Shown: positions 52,389-61,665, counted from the stretch's first letter. The stretch: 64,000 nucleotides of DNA from Pseudomonadales bacterium (GCA_024234635.1 JACKNX010000006.1:1-64000), one strand, 5' to 3'. Notes: generated by a model from the sequence alone, not told the origin. Numbers and translations are program-made.

Positions 52389-53450
52389 TCAAGACTGTTG
52401 CCGTATCGCCGCCGCCTCCGCCAGTTCGCCCAGGCACGCCTCCGTATCCGCCCAGTTGATGCAGGCGTCGGTGATACTCTGCCCGTAAGTCAGTTTCGAC
52501 GGATCGCCCTTCAGGTCCTGGCGGCCTTCCACCAGGTTCGATTCGATCATCACGCCGAGGATGCGGTCTTCTCCCGCGCGGAGCTGGCCTGCGATGTCGC
52601 GGCAGACGGCGATCTGTTTGCGGTGGTCCTTGCTGGAATTGGCGTGGCTGGCGTCGATCATCACGCGGTTGCCAAGGCCGGCCTGCTCCAGCAGCCGGCT
52701 GGCGTAGTGTACCGACGGGTTGTCGAAGTTGGTCTTGCCACCGCCGCCGCGCAGGATGACGTGGCAATCCGGATTGCCCGTGGTGGAAAAAATGGCCGAG
52801 TGCCCCTGTTTGGTCACCGACAGGAAGATGTGTTCGTGGGCCGCGGACTTGATGGCATCCACGGCGACCTGGATGGAACCGTCGGTGGAGTTCTTGAAGC
52901 CTACGGGGCACGACAGCCCCGAGGCCAGCTGCCGATGGATCTGACTCTCGGTGGTGCGGGCGCCGATAGCGCCCCAGCTCACCAGGTCGCCGATGTACTG
53001 CGGGGTGATGGGGTCCAGGTATTCCGTGCCCGTGCCGAGACCTTTTGCCACCACGTCCCGCAACAGCTGACGTGCGGTGCGCAGGCCGGTATTGATGTCG
53101 AACGAGTTGTTCAGGTTGGGGTCGTTGATCATCCCCTTCCAGCCGACGGTGGTACGGGGCTTTTCAAAGTAGACGCGCATGATGATGAGCAGATTGTCCC
53201 GGTAGCGGACTTCCGCTTCCTTGAGCCTGTCCGCGTACTCCAGGGCCGCAGCCGGATCGTGAATGGAGCAGGGGCCGACCACCACAACCAGACGATCGTC
53301 GCGACCATGGATGATCTCGGCGATGGCCCGGCGCGTGCTGAAGATGGTTGATGACGCCTGCGAGTCCAGCGCCAGACTGTCGATCAGTTCGGCCGGCGCA
53401 ATCACTTCCTCCTGGCCACTGATGCGCAGGTCGTCGGTCAAGTACTGCAT
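52389..53450 (-). CDS. 3-deoxy-7-phosphoheptulonate (DAHP) synthase, class I alpha
   Basis: The protein has 353 residues. It condenses phosphoenolpyruvate and erythrose 4-phosphate, the first step of aromatic amino-acid synthesis. Family motifs are VVVGPCSIHDPAAALEYA, IIMRVYFEKPRTTVGWKG (substrate Lys/Arg), GARTTESQIHRQLASGLSCPVGFKN, ILRGGGGKTNF, and MIDASHANSSKDHRKQ. It belongs to the AroF/G/H type with feedback control; which of Phe, Tyr or Trp is not clear. It is divergent from holD. Confidence 0.95.
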   Translation of the reverse strand: MQYLTDDLRISGQEEVIAPAELIDSLALDSQASSTIFSTRRAIAEIIHGRDDRLVVVVGPCSIHDPAAALEYADRLKEAEVRYRDNLLIIMRVYFEKPRTTVGWKGMINDPNLNNSFDINTGLRTARQLLRDVVAKGLGTGTEYLDPITPQYIGDLVSWGAIGARTTESQIHRQLASGLSCPVGFKNSTDGSIQVAVDAIKSAAHEHIFLSVTKQGHSAIFSTTGNPDCHVILRGGGGKTNFDNPSVHYASRLLEQAGLGNRVMIDASHANSSKDHRKQIAVCRDIAGQLRAGEDRILGVMIESNLVEGRQDLKGDPSKLTYGQSITDACINWADTEACLGELAEAAAIRQQS

Positions 53451-53508
53451 GGGAAAACCCTGAGCTTAAAAGGGTAAAATCCTAACAGGTTTACAGCGGA
53501 TCGCGTTC

Positions 53509-54141
53509 ATGGGTATCGCGCCCGGTCGACGGGAAATTCTCCAACGAATGGGTATCGACGTGTGGTATCAGCGGCCCGTCGTCGTTCCCGCCCGATCGCG
53601 CGACCTCGTCGTGGCAGCTGGCCTGGCGCGCGGCAAATCCACGCCCGCTGTGGTGGCGCCTGCCGCCTCGCCACCGCAGTCCGTGGTAAACGCCACGCCG
53701 CCCGCTGCAACCGTGCAGGTGACGCCCTTCGCCCTGACCTGTGTGCGCGGTGGCGAGGTCGTGCTGGTGAGTGCTGCACCGCTGACGCGGGTGTTGCAGC
53801 GCCTGGCGCGGGATATCGTCCTGGCGGCGGGAGGCGGTGCCGGACTGCAGGGAGTGGGGCAGCGCGCGGCCGACAAAGTGGCCGTGCTGGACTTCCGCTA
53901 CCCGCCGTCCGGGACCGTGCGTGACAGGGGCGCGGGCACGCCGGAACGGGTGCTGCGGGCGTTTCTGGACAGGCAGACCGGTGGCGGCGCTGCACGGGTG
54001 CTGATCACGGCGGACGTCGAGTCCTGGTTTGTCGACTGGCTGGCGCCGCGCTACCTGCGAATTGACAGCCTTGCCGATATCGTCGGCGATGCGCAGGCCA
54101 AGCGGCGGTTGTGGCAGTTGCTCCGGCAGGCGCAGCCATGA
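53509..54141 (+). CDS. Putative HolD-like protein (DNA polymerase III psi subunit candidate)
   Basis: The protein has 210 residues. Its first residues, RREILQRMGIDVWYQRP, resemble the start of E. coli HolD (RRDWQLQQLGITQW), the segment that contacts the chi subunit. The order holD-rimI-prfC matches E. coli, except that yjjG is absent. Residues 45-75 are a Pro/Ala/Val-rich linker, making it longer than E. coli HolD (~137 residues). A central LTRVLQRLARDIVLA is followed by a more diverged C-terminus. The assignment rests on the short N-terminal match and synteny. It overlaps rimI by 4 nt. A -10-like TAAAAT lies at 53475-53480. Confidence 0.55.
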   Translation: MGIAPGRREILQRMGIDVWYQRPVVVPARSRDLVVAAGLARGKSTPAVVAPAASPPQSVVNATPPAATVQVTPFALTCVRGGEVVLVSAAPLTRVLQRLARDIVLAAGGGAGLQGVGQRAADKVAVLDFRYPPSGTVRDRGAGTPERVLRAFLDRQTGGGAARVLITADVESWFVDWLAPRYLRIDSLADIVGDAQAKRRLWQLLRQAQP

Positions 54142-54644
54142 GTCACGTTGGCATTGGTGCGGGGCGCGACGCTGCCATCCATTTTCGCGCCATGCGCGTA
54201 CAGGACCTGGATGACGTGCTGCGTAACGAGACGCGCGCTTACGCGTTTCCGTGGACCCGCGGCATGTTTGCCGATTGTCTGATCGATGCGCAGTTTGATG
54301 CCCGTCTGGTGGTCTTCGGTGACGAAATCGTGGGGCATGGCGTTCTCAGCTCCGGGGCCGACGAAGCACACGTTCTCAATGTCTGCATCGCCCGACGCTG
54401 GCAGGGACGCGGATGGGGCCGAACCACCATGCTGCACCTGCTGGAGCGGGCACGAACCATCCACGACGCGCGCATCGTGTTTCTCGAGGTGCGTCCATCG
54501 AATGGCATCGCCCTTGCGCTATATGACTCGCTGGGCTTTCGCGAAGTCGGCAGGCGCCCCAATTATTACCCGGCGGCCATCGGCCATGAGGATGCATGCG
54601 TGATGGCGCTGGAGTTCGACCGGTTGGGGGGTGGGGCGGCCTGA
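54138..54644 (+). CDS. rimI: Ribosomal protein S18 alanine N-acetyltransferase
   Basis: The protein has 168 residues. GNAT fold with VLNVCIARRWQGRGWGRTTM (acetyl-CoA binding) and LEVRPSNGIALALYDSLGFREVGRRPNYYP, diagnostic of RimI. It acetylates the N-terminal Ala of S18 and possibly other proteins. The ATG at 54138 overlaps the upstream stop by 4 nt. Confidence 0.92.
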   Translation: MSHVGIGAGRDAAIHFRAMRVQDLDDVLRNETRAYAFPWTRGMFADCLIDAQFDARLVVFGDEIVGHGVLSSGADEAHVLNVCIARRWQGRGWGRTTMLHLLERARTIHDARIVFLEVRPSNGIALALYDSLGFREVGRRPNYYPAAIGHEDACVMALEFDRLGGGAA

Positions 54645-54767
54645 TGCCGGCGTTGCCGGGCGCTGCGCAATGTCGGCGCACTGTGCCAGCCCCCCGGTAC
54701 GACCTCCCGCAAAGATGTGCATTTTCCCGCCGCAGATCGCAGGCAGACTCGATACGCCCGGCACCGG

Positions 54768-54773
54768 TATAAT
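54768..54773 (+). promoter_or_regulatory. -10 box TATAAT before prfC
   Basis: A perfect -10 hexamer 27 nt before the prfC start, in the same GGTATAATCCGC context as the ribF element. The -35 is weak. Confidence 0.4.
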
Positions 54774-54800
54774 CCGCAGCCTTTTTTTCACGACGCGACC

Positions 54801-56378
54801 ATGGACTTCAGCAAGGCGATCAACGCCCGGCGCACGTTTGCCATCATCTCGCACCCGGACGCGGGCAAGACCACGATCACCGAAAAGCTGCTGCTGTTCG
54901 GGGGCGCCATCCAGCTTGCCGGCACCGTGAAGTCGCGAAAATCCGACCGCCATGCCACGTCCGACTGGATGGCGATGGAACAGCAGCGGGGCATTTCCGT
55001 CACTACTTCAGTCATGCAGTTCCCGTTCGCCGGCCGTGTCGTCAACCTGCTGGACACGCCTGGACACGAAGATTTTTCGGAAGACACCTACCGCACCCTG
55101 ACGGCTGTAGATGCTGCTCTCATGGTGATCGACGGGGCGAAAGGCGTTGAGCCGCGAACGATCAAGCTGATGGAGGTGTGTCGCATGCGCAACACGCCGA
55201 TCATCACGTTCGTCAACAAGCTGGATCGGGAGGTGCGTGATCCGATCGAGGTGCTCGATGAAATCGAGGACGTGTTGCAGATCCAGTGCGCGCCAATGAA
55301 CTGGCCCATCGGCATGGGGCGGCAGTTTGTCGGCATCTATGATCTCGACGGCGACCGCATCGTGCGCTACGTGCAGGGCCAGGGCCACCACGTGTATGAC
55401 TACCCGGTCATCAGGGGGCTGGAAAGCGACGAGGCCCGCGCTTGTCTTGGCGGTGATCACGAACGGGTGGTGGAGGAGATCGAACTGTTGCGGGGTGCCA
55501 GTCACCGGTTCGACCAGGCGGACTTTGACAGGGCCACCACCACCCCGGTGTATTTCGGCACGGCACTGGGCAATTTTGGTGTGCGCGAAATGCTCGAAGG
55601 TTTCGTGCAGGTGGCGCCGCCGCCGCAGCCCCGCGCGGCACTCAGCCGCAGCGTGCAGCCGACGGAAGAAAAGTTCAGCGGTTTCGTGTTCAAGATACAG
55701 GCCAATATGGATCCGAGGCACCGCGACCGGATCGCTTTCCTGCGCGTCTGCTCCGGTCGCTATCAGGCAGGGATGCGCATGCGTCATCTGCGCCTGGGCA
55801 AGGACGTCAAGATAACCGACGCCGTCACGTTCATGGCGGGTGATCGCACCCACGCGGACGAGGCGTTTGCCGGTGATATTCTCGGTCTGCACAACCATGG
55901 CACCATTCAGATCGGTGACTCTTTCACCGAAGGCGAGGATCTGAAGTTCATCGGGGTACCGAACTTCGCGCCGGAACTGTTCCGGCGTGTGCGGGCGCGC
56001 GACCCGCTGAAATCCAAGCAGCTTGAGCGCGGGCTCGATCAGCTTGCGGAAGAGGGGGCAACCCAGGTGTTCAAGCCATTGCGACGGGGCGAATACATTG
56101 TCGGCGCGGTAGGCGCCCTGCAATTCGACGTCGTTGCCTTCCGGCTCCGGGAAGAGTATCGCGCGGACTGCATCTACGAAGACGCGGCAGTCTATACCGC
56201 CCGTTGGGTGAGCTGCGCGGACGCCAGGAAACTGGCGGAGTTCGAAGCGAAGGCGGGCGACAACCTGGCTCGTGACAATGGTGGCTACCTTGCCTACCTT
56301 GCGCCGACACGTGCCAACCTGATGCTGACGGAAGAGCGCTGGCCGGATGTCCGCTTCCTCGCCACCCGGGAACACTGA
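54801..56378 (+). CDS. prfC: Peptide chain release factor 3
   Basis: The protein has 525 residues from ATG 54801. The translational GTPase domain has FAIISHPDAGKTTITEKLLLFGG (G1), GISVTTSVMQF (G2), LLDTPGHEDFSEDTYR (G3) and NKLDRE (G4). Domain II and III segments such as HRDRIAFLRVCSGRYQAGM and GATQVFKPL follow. It recycles RF1 and RF2 from the ribosome. A start further upstream in frame is possible but lies across the putative promoter. Confidence 0.95.
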   Translation: MDFSKAINARRTFAIISHPDAGKTTITEKLLLFGGAIQLAGTVKSRKSDRHATSDWMAMEQQRGISVTTSVMQFPFAGRVVNLLDTPGHEDFSEDTYRTLTAVDAALMVIDGAKGVEPRTIKLMEVCRMRNTPIITFVNKLDREVRDPIEVLDEIEDVLQIQCAPMNWPIGMGRQFVGIYDLDGDRIVRYVQGQGHHVYDYPVIRGLESDEARACLGGDHERVVEEIELLRGASHRFDQADFDRATTTPVYFGTALGNFGVREMLEGFVQVAPPPQPRAALSRSVQPTEEKFSGFVFKIQANMDPRHRDRIAFLRVCSGRYQAGMRMRHLRLGKDVKITDAVTFMAGDRTHADEAFAGDILGLHNHGTIQIGDSFTEGEDLKFIGVPNFAPELFRRVRARDPLKSKQLERGLDQLAEEGATQVFKPLRRGEYIVGAVGALQFDVVAFRLREEYRADCIYEDAAVYTARWVSCADARKLAEFEAKAGDNLARDNGGYLAYLAPTRANLMLTEERWPDVRFLATREH

Positions 56379-59300
56379 CCCAACCCGGCCGCTGATGCGC
56401 CGGGAGGCGGCACGGCTGGCGCAGCGCGGACGGGGTCAGCTGAATGCCGCCGCGCTCGAGGCGTCCCGAGCGCGCTACCAGCGTCGCGCGCAGCTTCACG
56501 CGTCCCTTGCAATCAACTACCCGTCCGAACTGCCCATCGCCGCGCATGTGGAGGAGATCCGGCGTTTGCTCGGGCAACATCCCGTGGTAATCGTCGCCGG
56601 GGAAACCGGCTCCGGTAAAACTACGCAGTTACCCAAGATCTGCCTGGAAGCGGGCCTGGGAATTGCCGGCAGCATTGCACATACCCAACCGCGGCGACTG
56701 GCGGCGCGTACGGTGGCGGCGCGCATCGCCAGCGAACTCGCAACGCCGCTCGGCGATGCGGTGGGCTATGCGGTTCGCTTCTCCGATCAGACTGCGGAAC
56801 AGACGTTGGTCAAACTGCTGACCGACGGACTCCTGCTTACGGAGATCCGTGGCGACCGCTTCCTGGACGCCTACGATGCGATCATCGTGGACGAAGCCCA
56901 CGAACGCAGCCTGAACATCGATTTCCTGCTGGGCTATCTGCGCCGGCTCCTTCAGCGCCGCCGCGATCTGAAGGTGATCGTCACCAGCGCCACGATCGAC
57001 GTCGAGCGCTTCTCCGACTATTTCGGTGGTGCGCCAGTCGTGCAGGTGAGCGGACGCGGTTATCCCGTGACCATCCGGCATCTCCCGGACGAGGAAGCGG
57101 CGCAGGCCGTCGAGCCGGAAGAGCGTCTGTGTACCGCGGTAGAGCAGATCGCCAACTCGCCGGGCGCGCGGGACATCCTGGTGTTCCAGACCGGCGAGCG
57201 GGAAATATTTGAAAGCGCAAGGGCGTTGCGTGCGCACTTTGGCGAGCAGTTCGACGTACTGCCGCTCTACGCGCGACTGCGTGCGGCCGATCAGAACCGT
57301 GTTTTCAGCACCGGCGGGCGGCGTCGGATCGTGCTCGCCACCAACGTCGCGGAAACCTCGCTCACCGTGCCCAATATCGGCTTTGTCATCGATCCAGGTT
57401 ACGCGCGACTCAATCGGTACAGCTACCGCTCCAAGCTGACGCGTCTGCCCGTGGAGCCCATCTCGCAGGCCAGTGCCAACCAGCGGGCGGGGCGTTGCGG
57501 CCGGGTGGCGCCCGGAACCTGTCTGCGGCTGTATTCGGAAGCGGATTTCCAGTCGCGGACGGCGTTTACGGAGCCGGAAATCCGGCGCGTGAATCTGGCT
57601 TCCGTTGTGCTGCAGATGCGCGCCTTTGCGCTCGGTGACATCGAGCGGTTCGGCTTTATCGAACCGCCCGAGCCCGGGGCCATTCGGGATGCAATCAGGC
57701 TGTTGCACGAATTGGGCGCGCTGGATGGCGAGCGTCTGACGCCGATGGGTCGGGCGATGGCGCGCCTGCCGGTGGATCCGCGCCTCGCGCGCATGCTGGT
57801 AGGCGCGCGCGACACGGGCGCCTTGCGGGAGTTGCTCGTCATCGTTTCGGCGCTGTCCATCCAGGACCCGCGCGAAAGGCCGCGCGAGGCGCAGGAGGCG
57901 GCTGATCGAAAACACGCGCAGTGGGTCGACGAGAACAGTGACTTTCTCACGTGGATTCGCTTGTGGGACTGGCTGATCAATCTCCACGAAAACAGTACCC
58001 GTTCTGGCGAGCGCAAGGCACATGAGGCCAATTTTCTGAATCACATGCGCATCCGCGAGTGGCGCGAGCTGCATCGACAGCTGGTGCTGACGGTGCGTGA
58101 ACTCGGATGGCGGATCAATACTGTTGCCGCCGGAAGTGCTGAGGTGCATCGCGCCGTGCTGGCGGGATCGCTGTCCCTCGTAGGCGTGCATGACGAAAAA
58201 GGTGTCTATCTGGGCGCGCGCGGCACGAAATTTCGGGTGTTTCCGGGCTCCACGCTGCGTGGCAGGAGCGTGCGATGGCTTGTTGCGGCGGAAATTGCTG
58301 AAACCACACAGATCTACGCGCGCTGCGTGGGCCCCGTGGAGCCCGGCTGGATCGAACAGCTTTCGGGGCACCTGGTCACGCGACAGCATACCGAGCCGCA
58401 CTGGGCCGCAAAGCGAGGTGAGGCCCGAACCTGGGAAACGGTGCGTCTGTACGGCCTGCCACTGGCGGAGCGACGCAGTGTACGTCTGGCGCCGCTGGAC
58501 CCGCTTCTTGCCAGGGAAATGCTGATCCGCGATGGACTGGTAGCGGGTGGCGTGCCCGTGGCGCTGAAACGCCAGGTCGATTTCATCGACCGCAATCTGG
58601 CGGAGCAGCGGGCGGTGCTCGATCTCGAAACCCGGTCACGACGCCGGGATCTGATGGTTTCGGAACCGGAAATCTGCGCCTTCTACGCACAGCGCCTGCC
58701 GGCTGAGGTGGTCGATGGGGTGTCGCTGTCGCGCTGGTGGCGAGGGCTCGACGCCGCCGCCCGGGCGCCGTTGTACCTCGACCGCGACAGCCTGCTGAGG
58801 GCTACCACCGAGGGGCTTGGCGAAGATCAGTATCCCGCAAGCGTTCGTATCGGCGCCCTGGACCTGAAGGTGAAATACCGGTTCGCGCCAGGTGAACTCG
58901 ATGACGGCGTCAACGTACTGGTCGGTGAGGGTGTGCTCAGCGGCGTCGTTCCGGAACTCCTGGACTGGTCGGTTCCGGGTTACTTCGGGCGCGTTTGCGA
59001 AAGCTGGTTGCGCACGCTCCCGAAACAGAAACGACGCCTGTTGTCGCCCATCGCCGATCGGGTGGAAGCCATCGCCGGATATCTGCTGCACCCCTCGCGC
59101 TATCGGCAGGGCAGGCTCACGTTGGCCTTGAACGATGCGCTGGCCGCGCTCTATGGGCTTGCCGTGGATGAGGCGGATTGGGACCGGTCGCGGGTCGAGC
59201 CGAACTGTCTGGTCAACATCGTGGTCCGTGACGCGGCTGGCCGGCTGTTGCGACAGGGGCGCGACCTCGAACCGCTGATGGCCGTGCCGGGGACCGCCGA

Positions 59301-60195
59301 AATGGCCGCCGATGACGGACCGGTACGCGAGGATCTGCGGCAGTTTCCCGCGGAGGGTCTGCATCGCTCGGTCACCGTGCGGCGTGGTGGCGCGCAGGTA
59401 CTGCTTTATCCCGCGCTGGTGGAACGGGGGCAGGGGGTCGATCTCGTCTACCGGCCGGATGCCGCGTCGGCCGCGCTGGACAACCGGCGTGGCTACGCGC
59501 GCCTGGCGCTGCTGGCAAACGCGGACACCGCCCGTTTCATGAAGAAGGAACTGGCCCGCGAGAAGACGCTGGCGCTGCATTTCGCCAGCCTTGGCGATGC
59601 GGACACGTTGCGTGAGGAAGTACTGCTGGCCAGTGCCTGGCAGTGTTTTTTCGAGGCGCGTCCATTGCCGGAAAGCGCATCGGCGTTTGCGGAGCGCATG
59701 CGGGCGGAAGGGGGCGGACTTCTGGCGGTTTTCCGATTGGTGGTCAAAGCGCTGGGCGATACGCTGTCCGCCCGCTTTGACCTGGTGCGTCTTCTGGATA
59801 CGACCACATCCCCGGCCTTCAACCCGGCGGTTGCGGATGTGCGCGCGCTCCTGGCCCGCCTGGTGCCGGCCAATGTGCTGTCGATCACGCCCGTCGATCG
59901 GCTCGCTGAACTGCCGCGCTATCTCGCTGGCCTGCACTACCGTGTCGCCAACCTGCAGGGTCGGGTGGCGAAAGACGCTGAGCTTGTCAGGCAGATGCGG
60001 GCGTTCGAAAGTCGGCTCGACCGCTATCGCCAGCATCGCCTCGCCGATCCGGCTCAGGTGCTGGAACTCGAGCGCCAGGTGGAGGAAACGCGGGTGGGCA
60101 TTTTTGCGCAGCCGCTGGCGCGCAAGGGCCAGGGTTCAGCGGTGCGGCTCGACCGGGCGCTCGAAACGGCGGAACGGGCCGTGGGATTGCGCTGA
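56347..60195 (+). CDS. hrpA: ATP-dependent RNA helicase HrpA
   Basis: The protein has 1282 residues, close to E. coli HrpA (1300). DEAH-box helicase core: VVIVAGETGSGKTTQLPKI (motif I), DEAHERSLNIDFLLGYLR (II), TSATID (III), then NQRAGRCGRVAPGTCLRLY (VI). HA2/OB domains and a long C-terminal HrpA-specific region follow. It acts in mRNA processing and in rescuing stalled ribosomes. Its start overlaps prfC by 32 nt. ATG 56395 is an alternative start. Confidence 0.94.
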   Translation: MSASSPPGNTDPTRPLMRREAARLAQRGRGQLNAAALEASRARYQRRAQLHASLAINYPSELPIAAHVEEIRRLLGQHPVVIVAGETGSGKTTQLPKICLEAGLGIAGSIAHTQPRRLAARTVAARIASELATPLGDAVGYAVRFSDQTAEQTLVKLLTDGLLLTEIRGDRFLDAYDAIIVDEAHERSLNIDFLLGYLRRLLQRRRDLKVIVTSATIDVERFSDYFGGAPVVQVSGRGYPVTIRHLPDEEAAQAVEPEERLCTAVEQIANSPGARDILVFQTGEREIFESARALRAHFGEQFDVLPLYARLRAADQNRVFSTGGRRRIVLATNVAETSLTVPNIGFVIDPGYARLNRYSYRSKLTRLPVEPISQASANQRAGRCGRVAPGTCLRLYSEADFQSRTAFTEPEIRRVNLASVVLQMRAFALGDIERFGFIEPPEPGAIRDAIRLLHELGALDGERLTPMGRAMARLPVDPRLARMLVGARDTGALRELLVIVSALSIQDPRERPREAQEAADRKHAQWVDENSDFLTWIRLWDWLINLHENSTRSGERKAHEANFLNHMRIREWRELHRQLVLTVRELGWRINTVAAGSAEVHRAVLAGSLSLVGVHDEKGVYLGARGTKFRVFPGSTLRGRSVRWLVAAEIAETTQIYARCVGPVEPGWIEQLSGHLVTRQHTEPHWAAKRGEARTWETVRLYGLPLAERRSVRLAPLDPLLAREMLIRDGLVAGGVPVALKRQVDFIDRNLAEQRAVLDLETRSRRRDLMVSEPEICAFYAQRLPAEVVDGVSLSRWWRGLDAAARAPLYLDRDSLLRATTEGLGEDQYPASVRIGALDLKVKYRFAPGELDDGVNVLVGEGVLSGVVPELLDWSVPGYFGRVCESWLRTLPKQKRRLLSPIADRVEAIAGYLLHPSRYRQGRLTLALNDALAALYGLAVDEADWDRSRVEPNCLVNIVVRDAAGRLLRQGRDLEPLMAVPGTAEMAADDGPVREDLRQFPAEGLHRSVTVRRGGAQVLLYPALVERGQGVDLVYRPDAASAALDNRRGYARLALLANADTARFMKKELAREKTLALHFASLGDADTLREEVLLASAWQCFFEARPLPESASAFAERMRAEGGGLLAVFRLVVKALGDTLSARFDLVRLLDTTTSPAFNPAVADVRALLARLVPANVLSITPVDRLAELPRYLAGLHYRVANLQGRVAKDAELVRQMRAFESRLDRYRQHRLADPAQVLELERQVEETRVGIFAQPLARKGQGSAVRLDRALETAERAVGLR

Positions 60196-60224
60196 AGGCG
60201 TCGGGAAGGCATTGTCAGTCGACC

Positions 60225-60252
60225 GGAACTTCCCGCCGACCGACGGGTCACA
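60225..60252 (+). promoter_or_regulatory. ECF / sigma-E-type promoter upstream of the metallophore operon
   Basis: GGAACTT (60225-60231), a 15-bp spacer and GTCACA (60247-60252) match the sigma-E-like -35/-10 pattern (GGAACTT, 15-16 bp, then GTCnnA-type). The start would be near 60259, giving a ~100-nt leader before an AGGAGA ribosome site. Known bufferin operons in Caulobacter are controlled by an ECF sigma factor, which fits. No sigma or anti-sigma gene is in the window. Confidence 0.55.
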
Positions 60253-60359
60253 GTCCCGGTGCATCCGCTATTTGATGCCATCTGATCCGGTGGAGGAGCA
60301 GCCCGCCGGGATCAAATACAACAGACCGTCTCACCGGAGACACCAGGAGATCAGACAAA

Positions 60360-60809
60360 ATGTTCAATCGCAAAATGAAACCCGTAGCGGCACTGGTTGG
60401 ATCAGCGTTCGTTGCTTCGCTCACAACCGCCAGCGTGGTGAATGCCGGCGAGCTGTTTGCGACCAGCGAACTCGACACGGGCTACGACCTTCTTGCACAG
60501 GCAGATGCCGAGGGCAAGTGCGGCGAGGGCAAGTGTGGCGAAGGCAAGGGCGACGCTGAAGGCAAGTGTGGCGAAGGCAAGGGCGACGCTGAAGGCAAGT
60601 GCGGCGAAGGCAAAGGCGACGCTGAAGGCAAGTGCGGCGAAGGCAAAGGCGACGCCGAAGGCAAGTGCGGCGAAGGCAAGTGCGGTGAAGGTAAGTGCGG
60701 CGAAGACAAGGGTGACGCCGAGGGCAAGTGTGGCGAAGGCAAGTGCGGCGAAGACAAGGGTGACGCCGAAGGCAAGTGTGGCGAAGGCAAGTGTGGAGAG
60801 TCTTCCTGA
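60360..60809 (+). CDS. HvfA/bufferin-like RiPP metallophore precursor with 12 EGKCG motifs
   Basis: The protein has 149 residues. A Sec signal peptide (KMKPVAALVGSAFVASLTTASVVNA) is followed by ELFATSELDTGYDLLAQADA, a short segment like that in HvfA-type precursors. From residue 51 to the end it is an array of 12 EGKCG pentapeptides, interspersed with four EGKGDA and two EDKGDA units, then ESS. Cys occurs only in the motifs. The family is substrate to MNIO (DUF692) enzymes that convert each Cys (with neighbouring residues) to oxazolone/thioamide or thiooxazole groups binding copper. The start has an AGGAGA site 9 nt upstream. The role as a periplasmic copper buffer or chelator is inferred from the family. 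Confidence 0.9.
   Translation: MFNRKMKPVAALVGSAFVASLTTASVVNAGELFATSELDTGYDLLAQADAEGKCGEGKCGEGKGDAEGKCGEGKGDAEGKCGEGKGDAEGKCGEGKGDAEGKCGEGKCGEGKCGEDKGDAEGKCGEGKCGEDKGDAEGKCGEGKCGESS
60508..60795. repeat. Tandem DNA repeat encoding the EGKCG array
   Basis: 15-bp units (GAAGGCAAGTGYGGC type) alternate with 18-bp units (GAAGGCAAGGGCGACGCY type), giving a 33-bp composite unit repeated several times. All unit lengths are multiples of three, so gains or losses by slippage or recombination change motif number without breaking the frame. Confidence 0.85.
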
Positions 60810-61665
60810 GCCAGCATTGACCGCTGCCTTGTTCAAGGGCGCCGGGCTGGGGTTGCGTCGCGGGATGCTGCCCCAGCTCCTTCAGCTCGCTCCAGGTGAC
60901 GTTGACTTCATGGAGATCGCGCCGGAGAACTGGATTGCTGTTGGCGGCCGTTTCGGCCGCCAGTTCCGGGAGCTGACCGAGCGCTTTCCCATGGTATGTC
61001 ACGGGTTGTCGCTATCCATCGGTAGTCCCGCACCCCTCGATGAAGCGTTTGTCCGCGATGTCGGCGCCTTTCTCGACGTGCACGGGATTTCGCTCTACAG
61101 CGAACACCTCAGCTATTGCAGCGACGACAAAGGGCATCTCTACGACCTGATGCCGATCCCGTTTACCGAAGAGGCGGTGCACTACGTCGCCGGGCGCATC
61201 CGACAGGTGCAGGACATCCTGCAGCGGCAGATCGCCATCGAACAGGTGTCGTACTATGCGGCCCCCGGTCAACAGATGGCGGAAGCGGATTTCATCAACG
61301 CCGTGCTCGCCGAGTCCGGCGCCTCGTTGCTGCTCGACGTGAACAACATATTCGTCAACAGCATCAATTTCCGGTACGACCCCGACGAATTTCTTGCCCG
61401 TCTCGACCTGTCGGATGTGGCTTACATCCACATTGCAGGCCACTACGTGGAAGCGGAGGACCTGCGAATCGACACGCACGGATCCGCCGTGATCGATCCC
61501 GTATGGGCGCTGCTGCAGGCAGCGTATGCGCGTATCGGCCCCGTGCCGACCCTGCTGGAGCGGGATTTCAATTTTCCGCCCATGGCGGAACTGTTGTCGG
61601 AAGTGGCGCGCATACGCACCTGCCAGGCGGACGCTACCTCTACAGGCGCGATGAGCGTCGCGTGA
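60793..61665 (+). CDS. MNIO family (DUF692) multinuclear iron oxidative enzyme, HvfB/BufB-like
   Basis: The protein has 290 residues from GTG 60793, which overlaps the precursor gene by 17 nt; a GAAGG ribosome site lies in the last repeat. Candidate iron ligands are all present: Glu45/Asn46 (MEIAPENW), His70 (CHGLSLSIGS), Glu104/His105 (YSEHLSY), Glu150, Asp182/Asn184 (LLDVNN), His213/His217 (HIAGHYV), Asp227/His229 (DTHG) and Glu256. It would oxidise Cys residues of the precursor. The same frame is open far upstream through the repeat, but that part is repeat sequence and is not conserved. Translation is probably coupled to the precursor. Confidence 0.88.
   Translation: MESLPEPALTAALFKGAGLGLRRGMLPQLLQLAPGDVDFMEIAPENWIAVGGRFGRQFRELTERFPMVCHGLSLSIGSPAPLDEAFVRDVGAFLDVHGISLYSEHLSYCSDDKGHLYDLMPIPFTEEAVHYVAGRIRQVQDILQRQIAIEQVSYYAAPGQQMAEADFINAVLAESGASLLLDVNNIFVNSINFRYDPDEFLARLDLSDVAYIHIAGHYVEAEDLRIDTHGSAVIDPVWALLQAAYARIGPVPTLLERDFNFPPMAELLSEVARIRTCQADATSTGAMSVA

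Noticed and set aside
60442..60792. N-terminal extension of the MNIO frame through the precursor gene
   Set aside because: It is the alternate frame of the repeat. DUF692 homology starts just after the GTG at 60793.
60508..60795. Regular spacing of repeats as a CRISPR array
   Set aside because: Units are 15-18 bp and contiguous, in frame with a signal-peptide protein, with no unique spacers and no cas genes.
60482..60836. Open frames on the minus strand across the EGKCG repeat
   Set aside because: They are long only because the repeat lacks stops in several frames. Their products are low-complexity Ser/Pro/His or Ala/Leu/Phe repeats with no start signals.
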